From NCBI GenBank assembly GCA_964459465.1, contig CAYWLR010000002.1, forward strand, positions 216,838 through 280,837: 64,000 nt of DNA, written 5' to 3'. The stretch comes from CALAMC01 sp964459465 (GTDB lineage Bacteria > Zixibacteria > MSB-5A5 > GN15 > PGXB01). Below, one piece after another: positions 1 through 7,970 of this stretch; the first letter of the stretch is position 1, and each line of letters begins with the position of its first letter. The notes below the pieces were generated by a model. That model was not told the origin of the DNA. It saw only the letters and a program-made list of their open reading frames with translations, and made no database searches. The translations under genes were made by a program, and so were the position numbers.

Positions 1-625
1 AATAATAGGATAATAAGTACATCGCCGGTGCGACCGCGACATCATGTTTGGATTTGGTCAGGGATCGGCAGATGTTTTGGGCGCCGGAATATTCTTTGGC
101 CTCGTATTGACGGCGGGCTTTATCCAGACGACCGATGTCGCCACAGGCCCGATTTTCATTTTCGCGGATTAGAAGTTCGAGATGCCTGTCGGCGGCGGCT
201 TTCTGGCCGATTTTATCGGCCGCCAGGGCGTACAACCGGAGCATCATCGGGCGGTACTGACCGTTTTCCCAATGTTGCAGGTAGCCGAGCGCCGACGAAG
301 CCAGATTGGTATAATCTTTATCGGCCAGATAGTACAACACTTTTCGTCGGACGTTGTCTTCGAGCCATTGCGGAGCCATACCGGCCTTGAAAGCGGCGTC
401 GAGAAACCTGGCCGAGGCATAACCGTCGCTTTCCAGCAAAGCCTGGCAGTACAGGACAGAGCCATCGCGGGTAGCGGCCGTGGCCAGTTGCCCGACTTCG
501 CGGCGGGCCTGCTCCAGATCACCCGTTTCTATCATTTTCAAAGCCTTTTCCGAGGCCGCCGCCCCGGAATAAAGCAAAAGTACCGTCATGAAAAATGTCA
601 GATTTCGCATAATCGAGCCGTTCAT
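1..625 (-). CDS. secreted TPR-like repeat protein, C-terminus beyond the left edge (partial)
   Basis: The frame is open from the ATG at 625 to the window edge, giving 208 codons without a stop. The N-terminus (MNGSIMRNLTFFMTVLLLYS...) is a signal peptide with a likely cleavage site after GAAA. The rest is alpha-helical and alanine-rich, with helical-pair repeats of about 34 residues such as 'ALKMIETGDLEQARREV' and 'LYYLADKDYTNLASSAL', typical of tetratricopeptide repeats. It is therefore probably a periplasmic scaffold. Its start codon shares one base with the stop of the upstream lapB-like gene (TGATG), so the two are likely translationally coupled. A second in-frame ATG at 610 would also keep the signal peptide. 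No specific function can be named. Confidence 0.75.
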   Translation of the reverse strand, partial: MNGSIMRNLTFFMTVLLLYSGAAASEKALKMIETGDLEQARREVGQLATAATRDGSVLYCQALLESDGYASARFLDAAFKAGMAPQWLEDNVRRKVLYYLADKDYTNLASSALGYLQHWENGQYRPMMLRLYALAADKIGQKAAADRHLELLIRENENRACGDIGRLDKARRQYEAKEYSGAQNICRSLTKSKHDVAVAPAMYLLSYY

Positions 626-1734
626 CAGCGGGCGGAATAAACATCCTGACCCGATGAGATTGCCGTTTTGGATAAACCGGCTGTTTTACGAGCCGTTTCA
701 CCCCGCTCAATCAGCCGGTCCAGAAGTGTCGTCAGCTCTTTCTTGTTGCCGGTCGATAAATACAATCGGGCCAGCTCAAGAGCCGGGGCATACTCTTCGG
801 GATGGCTTTCGACGGTCGCGCGCAAATGTTCAATCGCCTCGCTCACTTNNNNNNNNNNCTGGTGATAATCGGCCAGTAAAAGACGGGCGTCAAGATTGTC
901 CGGCGCGGTTTCGAGTATATCGTTGCACACCGACGAAATATCCCCGTAGCGACCCAGTTCGAACAAAGCCTTTTTCAGCCGCCCCAGGACCAATCCGGCC
1001 CGGGCGGGAGCGGCCACCACCATTTTTTGCCAGATATGGACGGCGTCATCGAGTCGGTCTTCCAGAACGTAGGAGTCGCCGATTTTGATATACGCTTCAA
1101 CACAGGCGGGATCCATGGAAATGGCCTCTTTGAACAGGATGCGGGCCTTGTGATATTCCTTGCGGCCGAAAAGTATCTCACCCTGATGATAGCGATAGAC
1201 AGCCAGGCCCTTTTTGGAATGGTCGCCGTCAATCTTTATCAGCTTTTCCTTGATTTCGAAGGCTTCATCCCAATGACCGGTTTTTTCGTGTAATTTGAGC
1301 AGGTTTTCATAGGCCCAGCGATTGGAGCTGTCGATAGCAATCAGTTCTTTGAGGGCCTTTTCGGCGGAGCCATTGTCGGAAATGGCCAGGAAGTCCTCGG
1401 TCAGCGCCCGGAGAATCGATTTCTTCTCGGGATTTTTGAGGTTATGCCGCAGGGTCAAATCCCTGTGAACCTGCAGGGCTTTGTCGGCTTTACCGTATTT
1501 TTTAAGAATATCGCCCAACCTCAAATAGGCGTCGATATTGGAGCTGTCTCCGGCCACCACTTCCCGGAATTTGCTAAAAGCTTCTTCGTCGCGATTGTCC
1601 AGCAGAGCGCGCAAGGCTTCGATATAGAGCCGGTCATCGGGCTGCCTTTTTTCTTTTTTGTACTGACCGTAATAAATAAAAATCGCGAGAGAAACAACGA
1701 CAGCCAGGAGTATGATTATTATAATCGTATCCAT
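625..1734 (-). CDS. lapB: LapB-like membrane-anchored TPR protein (contains an assembly gap)
   Basis: The protein has 369 codons. Residues 3-22 form one hydrophobic segment followed by 'YYGQYKKEKR', an N-in/C-cytoplasmic anchor as in LapB (YciM), and then about seven TPR units to the end. LapB regulates LPS synthesis through LpxC turnover, and its gene normally follows lapA, which lies 12 bases upstream here. The C-terminal rubredoxin-like zinc module (two CxxC pairs) of proteobacterial LapB is absent; the sequence ends '...SSGQDVYSAR'. Ten N bases at 849-858 fall in the coding region. The frame is open on both sides, but the true gap length is unknown, so residues near 293-296 are missing or wrong. 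The assignment rests on architecture and the lapA neighbour. Confidence 0.7.
   Translation of the reverse strand: MDTIIIIILLAVVVSLAIFIYYGQYKKEKRQPDDRLYIEALRALLDNRDEEAFSKFREVVAGDSSNIDAYLRLGDILKKYGKADKALQVHRDLTLRHNLKNPEKKSILRALTEDFLAISDNGSAEKALKELIAIDSSNRWAYENLLKLHEKTGHWDEAFEIKEKLIKIDGDHSKKGLAVYRYHQGEILFGRKEYHKARILFKEAISMDPACVEAYIKIGDSYVLEDRLDDAVHIWQKMVVAAPARAGLVLGRLKKALFELGRYGDISSVCNDILETAPDNLDARLLLADYHQXXXXVSEAIEHLRATVESHPEEYAPALELARLYLSTGNKKELTTLLDRLIERGETARKTAGLSKTAISSGQDVYSAR
849..858. other. assembly gap (10 N)
   Basis: Ten consecutive N bases lie inside the lapB-like gene. A fixed run of ten is typically a scaffolding placeholder, so local distances may not be exact. Confidence 0.98.
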
Positions 1735-1746
1735 AGAATATCCCCG

Positions 1747-2076
1747 CTAATTCCCTTTCCTGTCCAGCAAATCCCGGCTTTCTTCAATCGGCCGGTTGCG
1801 CAAAGCGGTAACCTCGGAAATCAACCCCTTGATGGATTTATTGGCTTCGCGCAGCTGATTGGTTTGCTTGAGATAAATCGAAATGAACAAGAGCCAGGCA
1901 ATCAGCGCTCCCAGAATAAACGACCAGAATACCACGGTGACGATCGGCACATTCTGCCTTTGGGCCAGAATTAAATCGAGGTTTTTCACCGTCTGATCCG
2001 GGCCGCTGTTATATAAAGCGAATCCGATAATAATGGCTATGACGATAAGGATCAATACCGACCTGAAAACCCACAT
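1747..2076 (-). CDS. lapA: LapA domain protein (DUF1049), small inner-membrane protein
   Basis: The product has 109 residues with two membrane helices, about 2-24 ('SVLILIVIAIIIGFALYN') and about 45-67 ('VVFWSFILGALIAWLLF'), followed by a short coiled-coil tail rich in Glu and Arg. This hairpin plus coiled coil is the LapA/DUF1049 layout. LapA works with LapB in coordinating LPS assembly at the inner membrane. The ATG at 2076 is chosen because an AAGGAGGAAG ribosome site sits directly upstream; a longer frame starting at 2145 lacks one. It is the first gene of a probable lapA-lapB-TPR operon. Confidence 0.82.
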   Translation of the reverse strand: MWVFRSVLILIVIAIIIGFALYNSGPDQTVKNLDLILAQRQNVPIVTVVFWSFILGALIAWLLFISIYLKQTNQLREANKSIKGLISEVTALRNRPIEESRDLLDRKGN

Positions 2077-2186
2077 ACTTCCTCCTTGGAAGATTTTAGT
2101 GTTTACCGATCGAACATAACAAACCGGACCGACGGCGTCAATCATTAATCGGCGGCCGTTTTGACTTTGCCGGGAGGCACAAGCCC

Positions 2187-2843
2187 TTATTCCGTAAATT
2201 CAAATCCTTTGATAACCTCGGCGAAATCCTTCTGCAGGCTGTCGAAATAGCGCCATTCGCCGATAAAATGCAGCATATAAATGTTATTATCTTTTTTGGC
2301 GAAAAATATCGACCCGCCATAAAAATCGGTCACTATTTCGCCGCGGTCGGAGCCTGACCCCGAACCCTGGACGGATATCGTATATTGAAGCTGGGCCAGA
2401 ACCTGAATGCCTTCGGATGCACCGGCGGGCAATTTAAACCTTTTGCGCACCTGATAATCGCCGAACAGGATGGGAAATTCAGAAGTTATGGCCTTTTTCT
2501 GATCAGATTTATAGGCATTTGACAGAAGTGAATCAACGAACATATCCAGAGAAAGGCTTGTCGTGTCCACCATGACAGTTATCTTGGGCACGGTCGTGTA
2601 GTTGGGGGCGTGTGTATAAGCCGGGGGAATGTCATATTTTTTCTGAGTTAAAATCAGGCGAATCTTGTCTTCGCCTTTTTTCATAGTATATTTCCAGGCA
2701 TCATTGAAGGTCAGCTTGAACGGATAAGTCCCGTCGATATAAGTGTTGCCGGCCACCTCCCCGGATTTGTCACCCTTTTTGCGGCCTTCGGCCACAGAAA
2801 ATACAAGAGTCATCATTAACAGGGCAATGAGCAGTCGTTTCAT
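2187..2843 (-). CDS. secreted protein of unknown function, 218 aa
   Basis: A signal peptide (MKRLLIALLMMTLVFSVAEG) is followed by a soluble beta-rich domain beginning 'YIDGTYPFKLTFNDAWKY'. Short secreted proteins with a PsbP-like or DUF1795-like fold often begin this way, but I cannot assign the family with confidence. The sequence contains a low-complexity GSGSGS turn. The start has a good GGAGG ribosome site (AAGGGAGGAATT). It probably acts in the periplasm or is a lipid-free exported protein. It lies upstream of lapA with a 110-base gap and may be transcribed with it. Confidence 0.72.
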   Translation of the reverse strand: MKRLLIALLMMTLVFSVAEGRKKGDKSGEVAGNTYIDGTYPFKLTFNDAWKYTMKKGEDKIRLILTQKKYDIPPAYTHAPNYTTVPKITVMVDTTSLSLDMFVDSLLSNAYKSDQKKAITSEFPILFGDYQVRKRFKLPAGASEGIQVLAQLQYTISVQGSGSGSDRGEIVTDFYGGSIFFAKKDNNIYMLHFIGEWRYFDSLQKDFAEVIKGFEFTE

Positions 2844-2957
2844 TTTAATTCCTCCCTTGTGGGTTTCTAACTATTTATCCATTATACAATTACAAGTCAA
2901 GATATATTTAATTTTTTTGGCCCGGGAAACGAAATATGACAAGTGCCGACAATAAAA

Positions 2958-4055
2958 TTAAGAAGGATTCCAGCCTTTCTTGTACAAATCGAACAGCCGG
3001 CCCCATTCCGAGCGGGAGTACTTGCGGATAATCGACTTGCCCACAATGGGGTACCAGAACCAGTCATGATAAATGTTGCTGGCCATGGGCGCCCAGACAA
3101 CCAGGGGTGAGTGAAGAGCAATTTTTTCGAGAAATCTAAGCGGTCCTTTGCGTAGCATCTGATCGCCCCAGATGACAAACGATTTTTTCGTTTTAAATCC
3201 GAAATTAATTTCAGCGATATCATCGCCCAGTATCTCAATTTCGGCGATATCGGCCGTGCCCAAATCCCGCTCCTGGCACATTCTTAAATACGGTATACTC
3301 AAGGGATCGAAACCCATGAGTTTGGCGGCGACGGCATCGATGGCCACCGAGTCGGCCGAGGCCAGTAACAGGTTTTTGGAATGCGGAGTCATGGTACGCG
3401 GGCCGGCCCCATCGCCGCATACGGTTCCATCCATGACCGCCAGAATATTCGGGTGGAGTTCTTTTTGCATCAGCATCAGGTCGACCAGCACTTCGTGCAT
3501 ATATTTATGGGCATAATGGCGCACTTCCTTGAGGAGTCCGCCGAAGGAATTTTTTATGGCTCCGGTCGTAATCGAATGGCCGTGGGTTTTAACCGTCGGC
3601 AAATGGATGATCTGCTTTCCGACGTACATTTGGGGTATTTCGATGCCATCGGGGAAAATTTCGTTGAGCTTGAGCAGTTCTGATTTGAAGTTATAGACAA
3701 TCCATTCGACTTCAGGCAAGGCCGTGAATTTCAGGCCGTACTTATCCAGAACGGGCAGCCAAAGATTATTTTTGGCCCCCTTCCAGGGATGAGTCACGAC
3801 CGTCTTGTTTTCGAGCGGTAGCAATCGGTCGGGCCGATAGCCATCCTCGACCATGGTTTTGACCACGCCCTCGACCTGCCATGGTTGCGACGAACAGGCC
3901 GGGAAGTATTTGGTCCAGGACAAGTTCAGCTTGATAATCGTATCCTGATTGATATCGATTATCGACTTATATTGAACCAGTTCCAGCAGGCGGCGATAGT
4001 CACGCAGGATATTTCCGGAATCGGTTTTTAAAACGGCAACCTGTGCTTTGGTCAT
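2958..4055 (-). CDS. DUF362 domain-containing protein
   Basis: The 365-residue protein matches the DUF362 layout: an N-terminal 'VAVLKT' beta strand, 'KLNLSW', 'THPWKGAKN', 'HLPTVKTHG', 'TGAIKNSFGGLL' and 'SADSVAIDAVAAKLMGFDP'. These are the usual conserved blocks of the family. DUF362 proteins are often found with iron-sulfur proteins; no ferredoxin domain is fused here, although several cysteines remain (for example in 'CSSQPW' and 'GTVCGDG'). The biochemical role of the family is unknown. The start overlaps the stop of the upstream deacetylase (TAATG), so it is the last gene of the exopolysaccharide operon. Confidence 0.85.
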   Translation of the reverse strand: MTKAQVAVLKTDSGNILRDYRRLLELVQYKSIIDINQDTIIKLNLSWTKYFPACSSQPWQVEGVVKTMVEDGYRPDRLLPLENKTVVTHPWKGAKNNLWLPVLDKYGLKFTALPEVEWIVYNFKSELLKLNEIFPDGIEIPQMYVGKQIIHLPTVKTHGHSITTGAIKNSFGGLLKEVRHYAHKYMHEVLVDLMLMQKELHPNILAVMDGTVCGDGAGPRTMTPHSKNLLLASADSVAIDAVAAKLMGFDPLSIPYLRMCQERDLGTADIAEIEILGDDIAEINFGFKTKKSFVIWGDQMLRKGPLRFLEKIALHSPLVVWAPMASNIYHDWFWYPIVGKSIIRKYSRSEWGRLFDLYKKGWNPS

Positions 4056-4918
4056 TATCGTTCAAACCCTATTTTCTTTCTTCTGACGGCGGCAAGATAA
4101 TCTCTGGCCGAGTAAAAATCAAATCTCCGGAACAGCTTTTCCAATTTGATCATCAAAGTCGCAATCGAACCATACTGACGGAATTTTTGCAGGGCATTCA
4201 AGCCATCCAGCCTGGGGTGATTGCGGTCCACTTCCCACGGGTGTATATATAATACGGCCGGTCGGTTGGCGGCATTGAGGCGATTGATCATCCAGGTCGT
4301 AAACCACAACGGTCCATGACGCAGATACCCCCCGCCGCCGATAGGGAAATTCCTGCCCATTATTTTCACGGTCGAGGCCGGGATTTCATACAGGGCCAGT
4401 CCGTTGTCCAATTGCATGCGAAAGGTTCCGGTCGGCGCGTCCGGTTCGCCGTAGAGGTCATGGGTTATGGGAAATAGCGAAGAATCGTATTCGAAACCCA
4501 TCTCGGCCAGAACTTCAAACGCCCAGCGAATATTGGAATTGATCGACCAGCTCGGTGCCCGATAACCGACGGGCGTAATCCCGGTGGCTTTGAAAATAGC
4601 GTTGACCGCCATTTCAGTATCACGCCGGAATTCGTCGCGATCGAGAGTATCGACGCGGCGGTGATAATAGCTGTGACAACCGATTTCATGACCCGCGATG
4701 GAAATTTCCTTGATAATCTGCGGATACTTTTGGGCCACCCAGCCCAATACGAAAAAGGTGGCACGGACGTGGTAGTCAGAAAACAGGGATAAAATTTCGC
4801 GGGTATTTTGTTCGACCCGGGCGGGAAGTTCTTCCCACTCTCCGCGGTCGATAACCTCGCGCAGGTTTTCGACGACAAACCATTCTTCGAGGTCAACGGT
4901 CAGGATATTGGTAACCAT
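4055..4918 (-). CDS. XrtA/PEP-CTERM-type polysaccharide deacetylase (DUF3473)
   Basis: This is a carbohydrate esterase 4 fold of 287 residues. It has the metal-site motif 'LTVDLEEWF' (D9, E11), the 'HEIGCHSYYH' histidine pair, 'RAPSWSI' and the C-terminal block 'YIHPWEVDRNHPR' of the DUF3473 subgroup usually linked to XrtA exosortase polysaccharide loci. It would remove N-acetyl groups from an envelope polysaccharide. It follows the CpsD-like ATPase by 20 bases and overlaps the DUF362 gene. No exosortase gene lies in this window. There is no obvious ribosome site at the ATG, which suggests coupling to the upstream gene. Confidence 0.88.
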   Translation of the reverse strand: MVTNILTVDLEEWFVVENLREVIDRGEWEELPARVEQNTREILSLFSDYHVRATFFVLGWVAQKYPQIIKEISIAGHEIGCHSYYHRRVDTLDRDEFRRDTEMAVNAIFKATGITPVGYRAPSWSINSNIRWAFEVLAEMGFEYDSSLFPITHDLYGEPDAPTGTFRMQLDNGLALYEIPASTVKIMGRNFPIGGGGYLRHGPLWFTTWMINRLNAANRPAVLYIHPWEVDRNHPRLDGLNALQKFRQYGSIATLMIKLEKLFRRFDFYSARDYLAAVRRKKIGFER

Positions 4919-4938
4919 AACGGCCGGTATCAGCGGTA

Positions 4939-5649
4939 TCAGGTTCCCGGAGATTTGGGTTTATACTGATAGCCATAATAAGTGTAATCGTAATAATGAG
5001 GCAGGGCACGGTCGAGATTATTGACCACGACGCCGATGAATTTTTCTTTTTTCGAAGCCAGAAGCTCGCTGGCCCGTGAGACGACCGATTTTTGTGTTCC
5101 GCCCGCCTTGATGACCATGATGGCACCATCGACTTCATCCAGTAATATCAGGGGATCCATGACAGGCACCAACGGCGGCGAATCGATCAGAATCAGGTCA
5201 TAATAGAATTTCATCTCATCCATTATGCGATGAATATCGACGCCGTTGATGATTTCCGACGGGTTGGATATCATGCGACCGGCCGTCATTATATCGAGAT
5301 TCTCATCGGACGTTTTTTTCACCATAGAACGCGCGGCTTTTTTGTCAATCAATATTTCCGATACGCCGCCTTCCAGGGGCAGTGAAAACAGGCGGTGCAC
5401 AGTCGGGCGACGGAGGTCAAAATCAATCAAGAGGGTTTTTTTCTTCTTCAGTACGGCCGCCGTCATGGCCAGGAAGGCCGAAACGATGGATTTGCCTTCG
5501 GAAAGTATGGCCGAGGTTATCAGGAGGGCGCGTTTGGCGCCGCCACTGCCGCTGCCGTTGATATTGTGCAAAAGCCGACGAAATTCGGTCGTTTCCGGGG
5601 CCTCGACATCGAAATATTCCAGAATCGACACTTTTCGATTGTTGTTCAT
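4939..5649 (-). CDS. CpsD/CapB-family tyrosine-kinase-like ATPase of polysaccharide synthesis
   Basis: This MRP/ParA-type ATPase has a Walker A of the form AxxxxGKS ('AILSEGKS', with Ser where most relatives have Gly), a Walker A' 'LLIDFDLRRP' and a Walker B 'LILIDSPP'. The C-terminus carries a tyrosine cluster ('YYDYTYYGYQY'), the autophosphorylation tail of bacterial BY-kinases. The transmembrane Wzc/CapA co-polymerase half is not fused and is not seen nearby. It would regulate chain length and export by cycling phosphorylation. The ATG at 5649, 7 bases after the TPR gene, is preferred; an in-frame ATG at 5712 would add 21 unstructured residues and overlap the TPR gene. Confidence 0.85.
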   Translation of the reverse strand: MNNNRKVSILEYFDVEAPETTEFRRLLHNINGSGSGGAKRALLITSAILSEGKSIVSAFLAMTAAVLKKKKTLLIDFDLRRPTVHRLFSLPLEGGVSEILIDKKAARSMVKKTSDENLDIMTAGRMISNPSEIINGVDIHRIMDEMKFYYDLILIDSPPLVPVMDPLILLDEVDGAIMVIKAGGTQKSVVSRASELLASKKEKFIGVVVNNLDRALPHYYDYTYYGYQYKPKSPGT

Positions 5650-5656
5650 ATCGTTT

Positions 5657-6781
5657 CTATCCGTCCGATTTGGCGATGTCGGTTGCGGTGTCACATATCC
5701 GGGAGTATTCATCTTCGCTCAATTTCAGGGCTCGTTCGGCGGCCCGAAAACCGGGGTTAAGCTCCAGACCCTTCTTCAAATATTCAAGGCCTTTTTGCCA
5801 GTCAAAACGGGCCTGGTGCAAATAGCTCAAAGCCAATTCATAGAACAGGTCAACGTAGTTAGGGTTCCGGGTCAATTCGTTTTCCAGATGTATAATTCTA
5901 TCGGCAATCTGACTTCGACTGACCCAGTCGGTGTACATCAGGAAGCGGTCGAAATACCTGGCCTTTTTAACCAAGCGGCTTTTCTTGTAACCGTCGCGGA
6001 CTTTAAGTATCAGGTCGAACGCCTCCGGCAAATTGCCGTCGGACAGCGCCTCCAAAGCCTGCGAGTATTCCCTCGTCCTGAAATCCGGCTGAATTATGGT
6101 GGCTTTGCTCAAATAATCCAGCGCCCTGGATTTCAATTCCGAATACATATCGAAATCTTCATGGCTGATGCCGTTATGGATGTATGACAACGCCAGATTC
6201 AAGTAGGCCTCGGCATAGTATACGTTTAATTTGAGAGCCTCTTCGAATTCAATCACGGCCCTTTTGGCAGATTCGCAGGCAAGACAAATTTCACCGAGGT
6301 TGTTGCGGTAATCGGCGAAATGTGGTGACAATTCCACGGCCCGGTCGGCGGCCTTTTTGGCCTTGTCCATATCGCCGCAGGCCGTCGCGGCCTGTGATAA
6401 AACAAAAAAGGCCTGGTGATAATTGTTCCTCAATTCGCACGCCAGTGATAACAAATCGCACGCTTCCGCATTCAGCCCCTTATGATACAGAGCCGAACCC
6501 AGGTGGTATAAAACTTCCGGGTCACCCTTGTCCCTGGCTTCACGTATGCTTCGAAGCAAATACTCAAGTTCTTCTTTCTTACGGTTGTGCGTTCTTTTCA
6601 GCAGATTGAGAAGTTCGTCTTCAGGAGCATCATCCGAATAAGGCATGATGCTTGACTCGAGCAGGTTGCCATTGACAAACAGGGAACTGCGCACCACTTT
6701 CTGGCGCATATCGTGAACCGTTTGCACCATAAATTCCTTTTTATCGTCAATCACCCGGCTGGTCAGGTTATTTGATTCCAT
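5657..6781 (-). CDS. cytoplasmic TPR protein of the exopolysaccharide operon
   Basis: The protein has 374 residues and neither a signal peptide nor a membrane segment. From about residue 85 it consists of TPR motifs, for example 'DPEVLYHLGSALYHKGLNAEA', 'NNLGEICLACESAKRAVIEFEEAL' and 'NYVDLFYELALSYLHQARFDWQKGLEYL'. The first 80 residues are charged. It lies between the Wza-like exporter and the CpsD-like ATPase, so it may be a scaffold for the polysaccharide synthesis or export complex. The ATG at 6781 is chosen because a GAGGGA ribosome site precedes it; an ATG 9 codons further upstream has none. No catalytic function is visible. Confidence 0.8.
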   Translation of the reverse strand: MESNNLTSRVIDDKKEFMVQTVHDMRQKVVRSSLFVNGNLLESSIMPYSDDAPEDELLNLLKRTHNRKKEELEYLLRSIREARDKGDPEVLYHLGSALYHKGLNAEACDLLSLACELRNNYHQAFFVLSQAATACGDMDKAKKAADRAVELSPHFADYRNNLGEICLACESAKRAVIEFEEALKLNVYYAEAYLNLALSYIHNGISHEDFDMYSELKSRALDYLSKATIIQPDFRTREYSQALEALSDGNLPEAFDLILKVRDGYKKSRLVKKARYFDRFLMYTDWVSRSQIADRIIHLENELTRNPNYVDLFYELALSYLHQARFDWQKGLEYLKKGLELNPGFRAAERALKLSEDEYSRICDTATDIAKSDG

Positions 6782-6838
6782 CGCTTTCCCTCGATCCTGA
6801 AAACCCAATATTGAGTCCCCTTAATTTATAATAATGGT

Positions 6839-7846
6839 TTAATGCCCATTATCGTCACTATTTAGGGTCGTAATCAAAAGCACGGCCGTCGAAGCCGCTC
6901 CCAGCACCGTCACCAGATCCGTCAGGCCACCCCCCAGTCCCAGAAATCCGCTGCGTTTCTGCCCCATGATGATGGTATCCTCCGGGCGTATGAAGTATCG
7001 GCCCGGAGCCCCGGATTTTTGGTATTTTTTCAAATTGAATTCGAGTGTTTGAGTCTTGAGTCCGTCCTTGGTGACGACTGTTACCGTTTTTAAATTCGCG
7101 TCCGGGGTCGGTCCCCCGGCCAGTGCGATCGCATCAAGCAGGTCGATATTTTCCACGAGATCGTGATGACCGGGCAGGTTGATTTCACCGACGGCATAAA
7201 ACAAATTTTTGCCGGATGCCCGCTCACCGACCGTTCGTCCCGGCAGGCCGGCCGGAGCCGGAGGAATTTCGATAGTATCGTCGGAATAGACTTTAGGTAA
7301 TTCGCCGCGGCGGCCCGCCGTCATCAGGCTGGAGACGTTAACGACTTCGACCTGCCCGGCGCGCTCCCCGCCGCGGATGATGGTTACGCGTGTAAGATCG
7401 CCCGTTTCGGTGATACCCCCGGCCTCATTGATAAGCGTCCAGATATCGGGAATCACTTCAAATGTATATTTGCCGGGATTCTGAACCTGACCTGAAACAA
7501 AAACCTTGAGATTGCCATAACTGACCACCCGCACCACGGCCTGTGAAATGGCCTTGTTATACCGGGACATCTGGCGGATAATCTGGCTTTCGAGTTCACT
7601 CGTAGTCAATCCGGCCGCCTCGACTTCGCCGATAATATCCAGCGAAATTTTCCCGTCATGCCGGACTGTTACCGCGGCATCATGGGTGTTATCCTGCCAG
7701 AATTTTATTTCAAGAACGTCGCCCGGTCCGATGACATACGCCGCCAGAATATCGGCAGAAGGTATTATGACGGTGGTTGCGACAATCAATGCCAGCAAAA
7801 ACGGCATTGCGGATATTTTGCTTAGATTTAATCGCGTTTTTTCCAT
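6839..7846 (-). CDS. Wza-type polysaccharide export protein (Poly_export + SLBB domains)
   Basis: The 335-residue protein has an N-terminal signal segment ('AMPFLLALIVATTVII'). This is followed by the polysaccharide biosynthesis/export domain ('YVIGPGDVLEIKFWQD', 'VRHDGKISLDIIGEV'), then two SLBB-like modules ('VFVSGQVQNPGKYTF' and 'YAVGEINLPGHHDLV') and a short hydrophobic C-terminal stretch ('LVTVLGAASTAVLLITTL'). It would form the outer-membrane exit pore for an exopolysaccharide. It is the first gene of the operon running down to the DUF362 gene. The start at 7846 is taken for its AAGGAAA/CAGGG ribosome region and because the signal segment follows directly. No lipobox cysteine is seen, so the anchor differs from E. 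coli Wza. Confidence 0.88.
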   Translation of the reverse strand: MEKTRLNLSKISAMPFLLALIVATTVIIPSADILAAYVIGPGDVLEIKFWQDNTHDAAVTVRHDGKISLDIIGEVEAAGLTTSELESQIIRQMSRYNKAISQAVVRVVSYGNLKVFVSGQVQNPGKYTFEVIPDIWTLINEAGGITETGDLTRVTIIRGGERAGQVEVVNVSSLMTAGRRGELPKVYSDDTIEIPPAPAGLPGRTVGERASGKNLFYAVGEINLPGHHDLVENIDLLDAIALAGGPTPDANLKTVTVVTKDGLKTQTLEFNLKKYQKSGAPGRYFIRPEDTIIMGQKRSGFLGLGGGLTDLVTVLGAASTAVLLITTLNSDDNGH

Positions 7847-7914
7847 CCCTGGTTTCCTTATGCGCCCCGGCTGAATACGGGGTCCATTACTTGTTATCGG
7901 CAATTATCTGATGA

Positions 7915-7943
7915 TATATATTTTATGCCCCGCCGGCATTCAA
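7915..7943 (-). promoter_or_regulatory. possible promoter of the exopolysaccharide operon
   Basis: On the minus strand, TTGAAT (7943-7938), a 17-base spacer and TATATA (7920-7915) lie about 70 bases upstream of the exporter start. Each box matches the sigma-70 consensus at 4 of 6 positions, so this is a weak prediction. Confidence 0.3.
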
Positions 7944-7970
7944 CTAATTTATTTTCAACAATTTTCGCTG

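Noticed and set aside
182..640. Plus-strand frame near the left edge
   Set aside because: The minus-strand frame has a signal peptide, TPR-like repeats and a TGATG junction with lapB; the plus frame has none of these.
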